Shown in pieces: positions 11,929 to 24,837 of a stretch of DNA of 64,000 nt. Source of the stretch: Bryum argenteum (lineage: Eukaryota > Streptophyta > Bryopsida > Bryales > Bryaceae). Each line of letters starts with the position of its first letter. The first letter of the stretch is position 1. The stretch spans positions 19,662,345 to 19,726,344 of the forward strand of contig CM073326.1 of assembly GCA_037043015.1 (NCBI GenBank), in the 5' to 3' direction. The position numbers and the translations under genes are program-made. The notes beneath the pieces are model-generated. The model was not told the origin of the DNA. It was given only the letters and a program-made list of their open reading frames with translations, and made no database searches.

Positions 11929-14047
11929 AGAGTTGGTTTAGGTGACTATATACAGTCATGTAGTCATTAGCATGACTAATAGTAGTCATATATTTCAATT
12001 AGATGACTCTACAAAGTCATAAACCTCTAAAAGACTCAGTAAAAAAATGACACGTGGCGAAGGTGGACCTTGCCTCCATTTTTGTTTAGGGTTAGGGTTA
12101 GGGTTGAGAATATTAAGGGCAGCCAGCCTCTAGCCCCTCATTTTTTGAGCTCTCTTTCTTTCTTTCTCTCTCTCTTAGAAGATTCTTGAAGGTAAGAGGA
12201 GTTGAGGAGTACTTGGAGGTAGGAGTCTTGAGGAGTACTTGGAGGTAGGAGTGTAGATGAATACTTAGAGGGTCAGATTTGATAGAGGAGAAGTTATTTA
12301 CATGTTTATTTGCTTTGGCAGATTCTATTGATTGGCAATGAGGCAACAACTCAATTGTCCACCCCAAAAGCTATATGAACTTCTTTGAGGTATTGTGTTT
12401 CATGCATGATCATCTCTCATCTTCAATCAAATTTAGAATCTAAATAGTACTAAGTACAATTGAACATTGTTGCAATTTCTTGAACCTTGTATGTGCCTTC
12501 CATTGAATCCCACGTATATGTCTTCCATTGCATGATTTTGGTACTTGATGTGAAATTTGAATTTCAGTCAAAGAAATCATCACTCTAAGTAGTCATAGGG
12601 CCACATACACGGTAAGAATTTTATCACTACCACGAGTCACTCTTCTTTCCAATCGTGATTGAAACCGGTCATCTACCCTTGATTGAAACCAGTCATCTAT
12701 CCTCGATTGAAACCAGTCATCTACACTCTGACGGTGCAAAGTCATAATCCGTGGCAACTAAAAACATAATTAACATTAATATTCCATGTCAACAACATAA
12801 AATATGACTCCGCAGTCAAATCCACGTTAACGACATTAACTATGACTCCACATAGTCACATTCCACGTTTAACGACATTAACTATGATTCCACATAGTCA
12901 CATTCCACGTCAACCAAAAATATGACTCAATACATTCACCATTACATTACTATGCATGGTGAAAAAAAGATTTATGCGTTGACTAAATGATTTGGGAGAC
13001 CATAACATCCAAAGTTTCTCTCCCAAGTTTATTTGGACATTGTGAAGATTGCTTTTAAACTTTTTAGAGGCTGCCCTTGTAAAATTGGTAAACTTTTTGA
13101 CTTGATTCATTTTGCATGGAATGCAAGTAGTGTTTTAGTAATGAATGTATCTTTAGAAAAAATAAAAATTAAAAAAATTACTTTTTTAAACTGCCCGATC
13201 TTGACTTGAAACCTAAAATTTCTAGATGAAGGTGTAAAATTGGAATTTGACTTTGAAAATTTTGCCACATAAATTTTGTTGTATAAGGAGCACGCAGTAA
13301 AAATCTTATGCAAAAATATCACTTTTAACCCCTTCATGTAAGCTGCCCAAAATCGCAAAAACCCTTTTTCGGTTTTAAGGGAAGTTTGGGGTTAATAATG
13401 GCTCAATTGTCAGCATGGGAAATTTATAGCAAGATTAATAGTACAAGCAATTATCATGCATCTGGAAAGCAAGTGGGAAGCTAGAACAAGTGGAATCATG
13501 GTTTTTAGACTCTCTTGTAATCTAGAAGTTGTATTGTTATTATGTAACTATGAAAATATGTATTAATATTGTGTACCTATAAATGAAGTTTATGGATCTA
13601 CTCCAAATTTACAGCATTCATCCATTGAACCCACAAGTAGAGGACTTCAAAATCATCTAATTGAAATATATGACTACTATTAGTCAAGTTAACGACTACA
13701 TGACTACATAAAGTCACCCAAACCAACTCTATGACTACTCTAAGTCATACCAACTCTATGACTACACTAAGTCATACAGAAATCAAATACCAATACCATA
13801 TGACTATGTTAGTATGACTACATGTAGTAAGCACTCCAAGCATGACTCCAAAAAATGACTAGGGAAACATATATCCCGTTCTCAAAGACGTTCCCACCCA
13901 GGTCCTCAAAAAAATGACTACATTTATGACTAGTCAATGACTGGACCTTATTATGATTGATTTTTGACTAAACTAATGACTGATGTGACTAAGCAGTCAC
14001 ATGGGTCGGTTTACATCTAGTCACATTGGGTTGGATTTGTTGTAGTG
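11929..14047. mobile_element. CACTA-like element remnant with inverted arms and TGACT motif arrays (copy A)
   Basis: The right end reads GGATTTGTTGTAGTG (14033-14047), the complement of a CACTACAACAAATCC terminus, typical of CACTA (En/Spm) elements. Inverted arms of about 80 bp face each other at 11929-12007 and 13651-13730. The interval is packed with TGACT/AGTCA motifs, as in CACTA subterminal regions. Inside are a 24-bp unit repeated three times (about 12655-12725, GATTGAAACCAGTCATCTA), a roughly 46-bp unit repeated around 12770-12910, and telomere-like TTTAGGGTTAGGGTTAGGG (12085-12104). No matching left CACTA end was found, so this is a truncated or non-autonomous copy. No transposase is encoded inside. 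Confidence 0.55.
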
Positions 14048-16652
14048 AACAAATTTCAATAAAAAGATGGACTTTAAGTTCCACTCATTGACCACCCATG
14101 GAGTGAAAATCACCTTTACAATAAAGCACTTGACACAAACAAGAAAATATGTACAAAGAAGTTTTCTTACCAACTTTTGAAAACCAAATCAATAGCTGAA
14201 TAAAGCTAGCATGTTGATTAGTTGACGTGTATACAATAACAAATGGACACGGTAAAATAGTTTGACACAAATGTGTCCCATGTGGAGATAAATTGAATCA
14301 AACCTCATAAATAGGAATGAAGATAGACTCACAACAATATGAAAATTAAAACTTCAATAGAGTAATTAAAGCCAGCATGTGGACTAGTAAACGTGTGAAC
14401 AACAACAACAAATAGACACGTAAAATCAATACGACAAAAATGTCTTCCACTTAACAAAGATTCGTTACTTGAATAGATCCCATTAATAAGAGTGAAGATA
14501 GACTTACAATAATATGAAATCAAACACTCCAATAAAGTTTTGAAAATAGATTCAAGAAAAATACATCAATTTAGGGAAGCGGGCAAAGGGAATTCAAAGC
14601 GGCAGAAAACAAGAAGCAAAGGGAGGAGATGAGAATTGAAAGGAGGAAATGGGAGGCAAGAGAAGGAAGGGGGAATGTATACAACAGAAAATGGGAGGCA
14701 AGAGAAGGAAGGGGGAATGTAGACAACGTGGCTGCATAGATTTGTAGGAATGCGATGGGAACACTTTAGGAACATGGGCGATGTGGCTCCACAAATTTAC
14801 TGGGAACGTCGAACTCCAGGCTACCTTTTCTTTCAAAAAGGAATAAAAATTTACACATCCCTCCATGTGTACGTAGTGGTAGAAAAAACAAAGTATTGAG
14901 TTATTGTGCTCCCAATAAACATAAGGAACGTCAAGGGTAAGGATAGAAAATTTACTATAGAACTATATTCATTGTTGAGTCCAAACCAATAAGTAACATT
15001 GAGATTCATTGGTGGACAAAGGAGTTACATCACGTCAACAAGTATCAATTTTATATTAATTTTTTCTATGTAGATTCTAGAAAAAACATTGAGTGTAAAG
15101 ACTTTTTACTCAAAAAGTTATAAGTCAATTGTAAGAAAAAATTTGTGACTAATTACAATTGTCATCACCACATAAGAGTCTTAATTCACAATTCTAATAC
15201 TACGGTGGTACTTGGATAAGATCAACCTCGTTAAGATCAACATTTAGTGAAAAACGTTGTCCATGTCCCTTTATTATGCAAAGAGGCATTGTTTCGTTAT
15301 GGTCAACGCTTGAATAAGGTCAACGTTTTTTTTGTCCAAAAGCGTTTATCTAATCCAAACACCACTGTAGAGAGAAATATTAATGCAAATCTAGTTGTAA
15401 TGATATTTCAAGAAATAAAACTTCCATATAAATACTTGTTGAGCTTCATCCTTAAATTACACCTGCCTAAATAAAATTATGGAAGAAAATTAATCCAAAA
15501 ACTATTCTGTCATTAGAAAAAAGTCCTCATGCTGTAAAACCCAAAAGGCTTATTTCACAATTATGCTTGCAATTATTACACACAAATCTTATATGTATAT
15601 GCGATCACTAAGTAAATACTAAGTAAATACCACTAAGTAAATACTAGACTTAGGTTGGATTTGAAACCAACAAATCTGATTGGAATCAAACATTAGAATG
15701 AAAAAAAAACATAGCTTTTACTAGTTTCATTCCTTTATCCACTACGTTGATTGTGAGCACAAAGTGCACTTAGGGGTTCGTGTTGTTGTAGTATAGCAAA
15801 TACTTTTGTTGTTGCTCAGATTTGATGGTGCTCATGAAGTGCTAAGGAAATGCTTATCTATGCAATAGTAGGGCCATCCACAGGATGCATTCTAATATGG
15901 CCCCTAAGTGCTTGAGCAACTATAGTATGGTTGTTGCACAACTTTTTCCCACAACCAATTCTACTCCAATTAGTGTAAGAATTGAGCAAATCCCACTTTG
16001 AAGCTCAAGTTTACTACTTTCTAACCTATCTATTTCCCTTAAATACAACTTCGAATGCCTAATGTGATTCGAGATTTTGTTTGAAAGGTTAAATATAGTG
16101 TCAGGAAGCTTTTATTTCTATTGTTTAAGAAATTGAAGTGCATGGAGAAAATGAGTGAAAATAAGTGAGTGAAAACTTGAGAAGTCTGAAGTGAAGTGCA
16201 ATTGCAGAATGCAAGACATTGGTTGCAAGGCTTTCCACGCAGGCAGCACAAGGCATTCTGGGCAAGCTCTGCAGGTGGGCAGCCCAGGTGGCACACCCAC
16301 ACTCGAGGTGCGCTATTGTTCGAGGGATGACGGGGCAGTCAATCGCATTCTTCATTTGCCGCACGGGAGACTGATGTCGTGATCCTCGGCCACCTCCTCA
16401 CTCAACTGCATTGCCTGCAATTTCGTTCCATCTCATTGCTTCGCTGCTCCTCAACACTCGTGAAGCTCCTACACTGTTCCGAGGGAGAGAGATAGCTCCA
16501 GAGAGACACACTCACCTGTCAAGAGGAGCCTCGGCTTATCACCTGCGTCGCTTCTCTGTCTGTCTGTCTGTCTGTATCAATTGTTACATTCCTTCCTTCC
16601 TTCCTTCCTCCCTTCCTTGCTTGCTTCAGTCGTATCAGCAGCAGCAGCAGCC
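14048..16652. other. Spacer with diverged tandem duplications, then the LRR gene leader
   Basis: Two diverged units of about 0.2 kb follow each other (AGCATGTTGATTAGTTGACGTGTATACAATAACAAATGGACACG near 14207 and a similar run near 14371). A 42-bp unit (AATGGGAGGCAAGAGAAGGAAGG core) is repeated at about 14645-14730. From about 16100 the sequence becomes genic: a CT-rich leader with (TCTG)n at about 16555-16575 and (TTCC)n up to 16615 precedes the LRR gene ATG. The site at 15901-15908 (CCCCTAAG) is the empty target of the LINE found in copy B. Confidence 0.5.
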
Positions 16653-19600
16653 ATGCGAGGGGTTTTAGCTTCCACCATCCCCTCTCCTCTTGTCTTCTCT
16701 TCCTCCTTTTCTCCTTCGTCTTCCTCTTCTTCTTCCTTCCTCGCCAATTGCCCCTCGCTCCGGCCCCATGTCGCTCTCACGCCCCGCCCCACTCCCTTAC
16801 CCTCCCCTGCTATCCGTGCTGCTGCCGGTGACAATCCCCGCCCTCGCCGCTCTGTGGGTTCATCTCCTGCCACAACCCAAAAATACTACTTCAGCACGGA
16901 ATCCGATGAACCGTCGTCCTCGTCCCCCTTCAATGCTGGCACCGTGCCCTTGCTCGCTGGCGCTGCTGCTGCCCTCGGATTGGGGTTCGGTAAGGCCCGC
17001 GTCTGCAATTTGCTCTAAACCCTAAACCCAGGCAATTCTGGCTCCTTTTGCATTGAGTGGAGATTACGTTCAGAACATATTCTCGGTTTCTTATGGTGTT
17101 GCCTCCGGGGTGGCATTTTCAGTGGTGTACAAGTTCATAAGCAAGAGTGGTTGGTCGCTGAGCATGCCAAAAATGAACTCGGGAATAGAAGTAGGAGGAG
17201 CAGGAGCTGGTTCCGAGAAGAAGTTTCGTCGCGAATCCATGGCGAAATTGAATGAGTTTTCTCGAGAGCTTCGCACTTTTCGTGAAGTTGATCTATCAGG
17301 TGTTGTAACAAGATACATTCCTGTGGTTCATCTCCGTATGATGAGTGCTTAGTGACGAGCTGTCGCTTGATAGTAGCCCAGGTCACGTCAAGTCTTCTGC
17401 TTCTTGTAGAGCAATTAGCAGTGGAGAGTGAATGGAGTTGATTATAACTGCACCTCATTCGCTTACTCGAAGTTGGTTGAGACTCCACTTGCATAAGTGT
17501 GTAAGCGTGGCATTGTCAGTACTGTTCTCCTTTCATGACTTAGGTGGATGGTACTATGAAATTTATTGCTCTGTAGGTCGCGGATTTGGAGACGAAGGAT
17601 TTATTTATTTAGCCGAGGGTTTGGCATTCAACCAGATCAGTAGCTACTTAAAGCATATACAACGGCATATTTTCTTGTGCGGCCTGGCATTAAACAAGAG
17701 ATTGACTGATGTGTAGAACCTTTTTCCAGTAGTAGCAATTTCGTGGTGTTCACTTTGCAGCAGTTCAAGCCAAGTTGTGAATGTAGCAGACTGAGATTGC
17801 ATTGTCATGGCTTCAATCTTGCCATTTCTGATCTGATTCGTACTTGCAGACGTCTCGAACTCAGACTATTTGAGGTCTATCTCGTATTGGTTCGTTTTGC
17901 TCGGAGTTACTATCGTCCTGAAAATTTTATTTTTTTGCGAGACAGAGTGCCGAGAGTGTCGATTTTTCGGCGAATGGGATTACAGCGGAAGGCGTTAAAG
18001 CTCTGTCTCAAGTGCTACCCACGAATGCTTATCTTAAAAACCTGAATTTCTCCGGCAACAGTATTGGCGACGAGGGCACTGTGGTATGGAGCAATGGTGC
18101 AATTATTTCTGTTTTGTGGGAATATGGAGTTAATTATACCCTAGCTACTCAGAAGTCCAGGCAATCTAGGACTACTATGTTGTGGCGGAGCATTTGTTGT
18201 TACACTTTGACTCTTACTTACGTCTCCTGAGCAGACTCTCTATACTTCTATATTGATGCTCTCACTTTGGCAGGAACTAGCAAGATTACTGGAACAGAAT
18301 CAAGGGATTACAAAGCTTCAGTTGAATAGTATTAACGTTGGTGATGAGGTATGTTCCTTAATCCTATCACAGATCAATGCCTTCACTTGAGTGCGTCTGG
18401 GTCTGCTTCCACCCGAAGTAAGGTTGCACATTCTGGTGGAAACCGTCTGAGTTGCACCGTACTTGCTTTGGAATCACTCATCAATTTGGCCGAATCTCAT
18501 CAATTTTCACACTGTGGTTTGCAGGGAGCTAAAGCCCTTGCTGAAATGCTGAAGAAGAATGTGCATATCACACACCTGGAGCTCAACAATAACGTCATTG
18601 ACTATGCGGTACCACTTTCTGCCTAATTTCGCTCTTTCTGATGTTCGTGGTTTGTCATCAATATTAGACTGTGAATTTGCAATAGCAGGAGGGTTTTTTG
18701 CAGATGGGAATGAGTGGAAGTATAGTGATCATTTTCCAGTATTTTGCAGGGTTTTGCTGCCCTCGCGGATGCTCTAACGGCCAACAAAACTCTTCGCAGT
18801 ATTCACATCAAGTGAGCCCCTTTCTTTGTTTATTATCATCAACTTGCATAAGAGCTTCTTTCTTTCTACTGGAAGATATCGAGTGTGATGTACGGGATTG
18901 ACAGGTCTCAGAGTCTAAGTCGCTCGGCTGACTTAGTTTGTTGAGTAAGATTTGAATTATGAAATTATTTGTAATGCAGTAACAACTATGGTGGTGCTCT
19001 TGGAGGTTCTGCATTTGCGAAAGGGTTGCAGGAGAACAAAAGTTTACGAGTGAGTGCTCAAGTCACTTGTTCTAGCTTTTGAATGTTCTTTAAGCGAGAT
19101 CTGTTCGTTTTTCCAAACACGTTTGCTCTTGACATTTCGTATCCTTACAGTAGATGTCCTCGTGCAGTATAAGCGTCATTGTCTCCTAGTTCGTGTTAAA
19201 ATTTTAGAACATCTTAAGTGTCTCATGTGAATGCTCTCTACTGAAAACTTTTTTTTGCCTTGCTATGGGATATCTGCATGTTGTGGATCTATGAGTTGGC
19301 TACTAACCAGTACATGGATTTGACAGGAGTTGCATCTCCATGGAAACGACATGGGCAACGAAGGTATTCGAGAATTGATGGTGGGCTTGATGAGTCACAA
19401 AGGTACTTCTATGCCCCATTTCACAAGGTTTGATTTTGTAAATTTCAAAATTTGTAAGCAAACGGTCATGTTTTCTGTGGTTGATGTATTGAGACGAATA
19501 CTGTGAAGAAGGTTACATTGATATCTTAAAATCGTCTGCCTACTAAAGTGGGACTTTAATTTGTTTCTCTTGATAGGGAAGATTTCATCATTGGACATCG

Positions 19601-21572
19601 GTAACAACAAAATAGGACCGAAGGGTGCGTTCCATGTCGCGGAATATGTAAAGAAGGTTAAAAGCCTTCAGTGGCTGAACATGTACATGAATGACATTGG
19701 TGATCAGGTTCTACTCTAGTCCTCAGCTTTCTTCAGAACTCATAACTTTCCAGTGTCAATTGCTTCGTTCTTAGTTTTGATGACTTTGTGCCTTTTTATT
19801 TGGCATATTTTGTTGTGCTGTATTGGGTTTCCGTTATTCTATGTGTTTCATGACGTTTTACTTGTGCACATATCTGCTCTATATCCGTCCAATCCAATTT
19901 GCGAGCTTATCTTCTTGCTGTTGTTGAATGCTCAGGGAGCAGAGAGAATAGCTGACGCCTTGAAGCGGAATAGGTCTATCGTTACAATAGACTTGGTAAG
20001 CTCCAATGGCGAGTAACCTAAAGAGCAAGCTTTCCACATGTGGTCCTCAATATCTGTTGTGCTCAAGTGCCAGTGCCACAACTGAAGTGCTCTCGTGTAC
20101 GCAGGGGGGTAATAATATTTCTGCTGAAGGCACTGCCCATTTAGCAGCTGCTCTAAAAGACAACACATCTATCACCACTGTAAGTTTTTTTGTTTTGCGT
20201 AGGAATATCTTATACAGCCCTAAATGGCGGTATAGCATAATAAGGAGATGTTCACTTGAACACATCTTTCCCTATCCCGTTATGAGTTTTTGCAACTTCG
20301 TGTTTCTTGTCGAGATGACTTTCACGTATGTGTAGGCTGATGTATTACTGCCTGTGTCCTTCACAGTTTGAGTTCAGCTACAACCCCATCGGAATGAACG
20401 GTGCCAAGGTGTTGGCTGATACCCTGAAGTTCCACGGTAAAATTGAAACACTCCGCTTAGGCTGGTGCCAGGTACTTCATTCCTACTGCTAACTAATTTA
20501 GGGAGGTCTTTACGAATATCTCGTGCTTTTCCATATTCTAGAAAGTCTCATTGTCGCATGATACTCCTGTTCGCATCTCAATTGTTAATTCTCCTGTATT
20601 CGAAAGAACAGGACTCTGACACCACAATATCTTTACATCTCACTGTGTTGATTGTTTGGATGCGGCTCCAGATAGGGGTGAAAGGAGCGGAGGCTATTGC
20701 TGATTGCCTGCTGTACAATGCTACCATCTCAACATTAGACTTGCGTGCCAACTCCCTTGGTGATGATGTATGGACCTGAGCTCTTCAAGCTTGCATACAG
20801 TGGACTATAGAGTCAATGTGTAGAATAGGAAGTCGGATGAATATCATTCCGGTTTAGAGTCTAGAATATTAGGTTACGTTGTTGGATGATGAATGTTGTA
20901 TGCTTTCTCTGACAAATGAATTTGTGGGAAAAACAGGGTGCGAGTGTGTTGGCGAAAAGTTTGAAAGTAGTCAATGAGCATTTGACGTCACTTGACCTTG
21001 GCTTCAACGAAATCAGGGTGAGACTCTGGCATAATCAGTACATGTTACTCAACAGAGGATATAGAGTTCTTAACTGATGTCTTCGTCCTCGCGTGAACCA
21101 CACAGTACTACGGTGAGCGTAGATCAAAGAAGTGTCTGATGCCGGTTTTGATGCACTCTTTATGACATGATGGATCTGTTGTTCATACCAGGATCAGGGA
21201 GCATTTGCGCTTGCCCAGGCGCTGAAATCTAATGGAGAAGCAGCTGTCTCAACTTTAAATCTTACAAGCAACTTCCTTACGAAATATGGCCAGGTTCGCC
21301 AACATTTGCACAAAACCTTAAGGATGATGCCGACATTGCAGCAGAGTTGTTTTTGAACCTCAAGTTAATGTCAAGATATTAGCCACTCAGACTTTCAGTA
21401 ATTCTGAACTTGAATGAAAGAAAACTAGGACTTCAATCTCTTCATACAGTTCATGTGGTTCTTATGGGACTTGTTCAACTTGAATATCTTGTGCTTGCAG
21501 GTCGCGCTCACCGAAGCTAAGGACCATGTGAGTGAAATGAATGATGGGAAGGAAGTCAACATTTATTTTTAG
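16653..21572 (+). CDS. Plastid-type RNI leucine-rich-repeat protein, EMB2004-like (copy A, complete, one splice donor changed)
   Basis: I can place 17 exons: 16653-16989, 17063-17299, 17577-17635, 17946-18083, 18274-18348, 18525-18608, 18750-18811, 18980-19049, 19327-19402, 19577-19707, 19936-19995, 20105-20179, 20367-20471, 20672-20767, 20937-21017, 21192-21293, 21501-21572. They sum to 1860 nt, or 619 residues. The start of exon 2 is the least certain. The N-terminus (MRGVLASTIP, then Ser/Pro-rich) looks like a plastid transit peptide, followed by a Gly/Ala-rich membrane-type stretch (GTVPLLAGAAAALGLG). The rest is about eleven ribonuclease-inhibitor-type LRRs such as LNFSGNSIGDEG, LDIGNNKIGPKGA and LDLRANSLGDDGA. 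It resembles Arabidopsis EMB2004, a plastid RNI protein needed in embryos (from memory). The donor after exon 3 reads CAG|AT here and CAG|GT in copy B, so correct splicing of copy A is doubtful. Confidence 0.85.
17014..17028 (+). promoter_or_regulatory. Telo-box in intron 1 of the LRR gene
   Basis: CTCTAAACCCTAAACCC contains the plant telo-box (AAACCCTA), often found near the start of housekeeping and plastid-related plant genes. It is repeated unchanged in copy B at 59972-59986. A regulatory role here is inferred. Confidence 0.4.
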
Positions 21573-22331
21573 ATATCTTGTAACTGGCCATTGCCTCGTG
21601 GTTGATTTCAAGCATCCACAAAGAGATTGTAGCTATGAAACTTAGGACAAAAGATTTCTGTAGAACATCCAGGACATGACATGCGAAATCATAGTTGTAT
21701 TTTTATGCCCTTGGCGGTACCAATTTTGTATTAAACTGTGTTGCAACCTGATTGTCATAGTGGCTTCACGTTTATATTTACATGTTCCCGAATACAGTAG
21801 ATGCTAGGGTATCATACGGTACTTTACATGTCATGTTTCCTGTGATTCGGCTAGATACTTCAAATTTTTGACTCATGAGATCCTAATTAGAACTACACAA
21901 GAGTTGATAATTGGGGTTACTTGGAGATTAATGTAACATGTAACTTTTGGTAAATAACACTATTTCTCAACTCTCTTGAGATTAGTGTTCACTTTGGGCT
22001 GCCATTGCAATAAATGTCCCTTGTCTTTTCTTCAAGTGCACCAATTGCACCATTTCCAATATATTCTCCCATTTGCAAGAAAGTTTGTATGCTCGCACAT
22101 TTAGTGTTGGGATTTGATGATTGGTCTTGTAACACTATGGTGACTTGTCCCGCGATTAGCATTTGTAACACTGATTAAGAGCTCTTGTGTAGTACTCATA
22201 AAAGAACACAAAATATCATTATTTTCACTAACTTAAGAATGCTACAAATAAATTTACTCAAACAGAAAAACTTCCAACTAGAAAGTTATTTCCTTCCTGC
22301 TTACAAACACTCTTTTACCTAAATTAATCAT

Positions 22332-22373
<42 letters not shown>

Positions 22374-22984
22374 ACTCAAATTATAACTACGCAATGATGA
22401 AAGTTGCTCAACGATTAAACCCCTTGCACTAAAATAAATGTCACCTCTACTTACCTCTTGGTTTGAGGAAAGATTGATATGATACAAAATTACAAACTAA
22501 ATCCACCACTAAATGAAGGACATATAGTTCAATACCCCTAAAGGCCCTTAACAATATTATTGTTGATTAATTGATCTTCCACATTCACATTGTATGAAAA
22601 TGCAACAAAATTTTCTTTTCATAAAAATCAATGTGCATATGTATGGCAAATTGAGTCAACTTCAAATCAATTTCATTATCAACTTGTGCTATAGACTAAT
22701 AATTTTTATGGTTCATTTTTATTTTAAATACTAGAATAAATATGGTCATATTATGTTCAATGTTGATCAAAAATAGTAATGCAAAACTTGGTATTGAAAC
22801 TCGTTCTTCTTTGAGGTAGTTGATGATTTGGATTGAATGGTAGTAACTGGTTGAATTTCATCTTCATTTGCAGTTGCTAAATTTCCTTGTCCTTCCACAC
22901 TTGTGCTATTCATTGTAGTGGGACTCACGTGCTTCATAATGAAACTAGCTCAATGCCACCTATGATCAATCGAATCATAAAACT
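21573..22984. other. 3' flank of the LRR gene and AT-rich spacer, with a 39-base A run
   Basis: No gene is seen. A pure run of 39 A lies at 22333-22371. It has no recognisable retroposed body next to it, and its length may be inexact. The first 200 bases are probably the 3' UTR of the LRR gene. Confidence 0.5.
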
Positions 22985-23670
22985 TAGATAGATAGATAAG
23001 AACTCCAATCTCCAAGAAGAGATTGGCGTGAATACAGCGTCTGTTCGTAATGTCTTTACCTTAATGGCCACAAGACACAGAGGAAACAAAACAAAACTAC
23101 TCACCCCTTTTGGGAATAGACACTAACTCAACACATAACTGTAACTGGACTAAACTGCTCATAACTGCAACTCGACTAAAATAGAGTTACCAAGATAAAA
23201 TTGTTGATGGTGCGGGGTGTTTGGTGAATCCATGGGTGTGTTAAGTGAGATTTTGGTGGGTTCGTGGTCACCAAGTCATGCAGTCCTAGGGTGGTTGAGG
23301 TGTGGGACATTTGTAATCGTGCTGGTCCGAGTTCAAACCCCGACGGGCTCGTTTGAGCAGTTCGCATGGCTTGGGGCTGTCTGTGAGTATATGGCAGGAA
23401 AATAAATCAACCACCCGGCCCCTACCCGAGAAGCTGAGACTGAAGCATTGCGCTGCTAACAACAGTGGTTTGCACCACTACCCCCCCCCCATTTGTTTGT
23501 CATGGTAGTTCGAGATTGGTAGGCATGGTTTGGTGGTTTTCTAGTTTTCGTTTATGTAGGAGGATTAATGCGGCGTGTCTTATGGCTATTCTGTTAATTG
23601 ATTTGAATGTGTTTTTGATTTGTTTTTTGGTAAGTTTGAGCAGGCTAGAAGACCAAACTTGCGCTTGGTT
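22985..23670 (-). mobile_element. 5'-truncated LINE fragment, same family as the 46-59 kb element
   Basis: The minus strand encodes the last residues of LINE ORF2 (KLTKKQIKNTFKSI, then HAALILLHKRKLENHQ), which match the C-terminus at 58297 closely. The 3' end follows, with the same tRNA-like module and a terminal stem-loop at 23005-23026, and finishes in (TATC)n, seen on the plus strand as GATA repeats at 22986-22999. The poly-A/(TTAA)n spacer of the full-length copy is replaced by a run of C on the plus strand near 23480. The similarity fades upstream of about 23635-23670, so the 5' truncation point is approximate and I could not define target-site duplications. The sequence divergence from the full-length copy shows a different, probably older, insertion. 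Confidence 0.85.
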
Positions 23671-24423
23671 CATAAAACTTACATTCATGGTGGTCATTCC
23701 TCAAATCGTGTTAGCAAATTTGTCCTCCTTGTATTGCTTGAAAAACGTCCCAAATTTCTTTCCACATGTCTCGCCCCTGCGTGAAAATCTAGGAAGTACC
23801 ACTATCACTCGTGCTTGAATTCGAACTCATATATCCACACCTAATTAGTATCATTTCAATTATCTTGCTTATACATGTGCACGAAAAGATGATAAAATGC
23901 CAAAAAATAAGCTCCAAGCCTTCAAAATGGCTTGAAAATTTTACTACAACATATGGAGCTAGAGTAGGAAGTGATACATACAATCTTTTTTTTTTATCAA
24001 GAGGTCATTGTTGGAGAAGTCCTTGAACAAAAAATACCACCACCAAAGCCGACATGTCATTTTTTCATATTCATGACAAAATTTCACCACCTTTTTGATT
24101 CTCCACACCCACTGGTCAAGAATGACATTTTCGACCACTCACAATGGAGAAACGGCCTTTTTTCCTTGACAGATGGACTTCTTCACCGTAGTGTAAACCG
24201 CCCTGAGGTGAAATCCCGTTGGCGCTGGTCGTTACCCTGTATCGTTATATGCTATTGGACGTTACCAACGAGGTGAAAAAGTGCTGCCTCGTTCTCATCG
24301 TCGAGGGTGGCCTCGCCCCTTATCTTGCTCCCCCCGCCCCATTCTTCCTCCCTTTTGCTTCAACTTTGCTGCTCCCTCTCGTCCCCGCGCGCCCCCTCTC
24401 TCCCCCACTCCCGCATCGCCGCC
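23671..24423. other. Upstream region and 5' leader of ACP gene 1
   Basis: No gene of its own. The last 150 bases are strongly C/T-rich (CCCCCCGCCCC, CCCCCTCTCTCCCCC), as expected for a plant 5' leader, and run straight into GCCGCCATGG at the ACP start. Confidence 0.5.
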
Positions 24424-24837
24424 ATGGCCTCCTTCGCTGTCGCTGCGGGCGCTGCCACCTTCACCTCCCCCACGGCCGTGGTGTCCTTCTCCGGCCTCCG
24501 CCCTCTCCGGCTCTCGTGCGCTGCGCCGCGCCTCGTGACTCTTCGCCACTCGCGCTCCATGCCGCTGCGCATTCAAGCCGCCGCCACCGCCACCGAGGAG
24601 ACCTTCAATACGGTGAAGGGTATCATCGTGGAGCAGCTGGCGTGCGCGACGGAGAAGGTCACGCCCGATGCCAAGTTCGTCGACTTGGGAGCCGACTCGC
24701 TGGACACCGTGGAGATCATGATGGCTCTTGAGGAGGAGTTTGACATCCAATTGGACCAGGAGGCCGGTGAGAAGATCCAAACCGTGGGCAATGCGGCGGA
24801 TCTTATTCAGGAAGTGATCAGTGCCAAGAAGGAGTAG
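24424..24837 (+). CDS. ACP: Plastid acyl carrier protein, gene 1
   Basis: A 137-residue, intronless reading frame. The start is set by a strong context (GCCGCCATGG). Residues 1-50 form a typical plastid transit peptide ([16 protein letters not shown], Ser/Arg-rich, no acid residues). The mature part holds the ACP four-helix fold with [18 protein letters not shown], where Ser of DSL is the 4'-phosphopantetheine attachment site. It carries growing acyl chains in type II fatty acid synthesis in the plastid stroma. The gene is GC-rich, unlike the spacers. Plant ACP genes often have introns, so an intronless copy may be a retrogene (inference). A near-identical gene lies opposite it at 28399-28818. 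The long open frame on the other strand here is a by-product of the GC-rich codons. Confidence 0.95.
   Translation: MASFAVAAGAATFTSPTAVVSFSGLRPLRLSCAAPRLVTLRHSRSMPLRIQAAATATEETFNTVKGIIVEQLACATEKVTPDAKFVDLGADSLDTVEIMMALEEEFDIQLDQEAGEKIQTVGNAADLIQEVISAKKE

Noticed and set aside
11909-14047. Whole block 1-14047 as one complete CACTA transposon
   Set aside because: Only the right CACTA end is seen. No left CACTACAAC end or CACTA transposase (Tnp2-type) is present, and the DUF7869-type gene is not a CACTA transposase.
22333-22371. 39-base A run as the tail of a processed retrogene or SINE
   Set aside because: No retroposed body or target duplication could be identified on either side.
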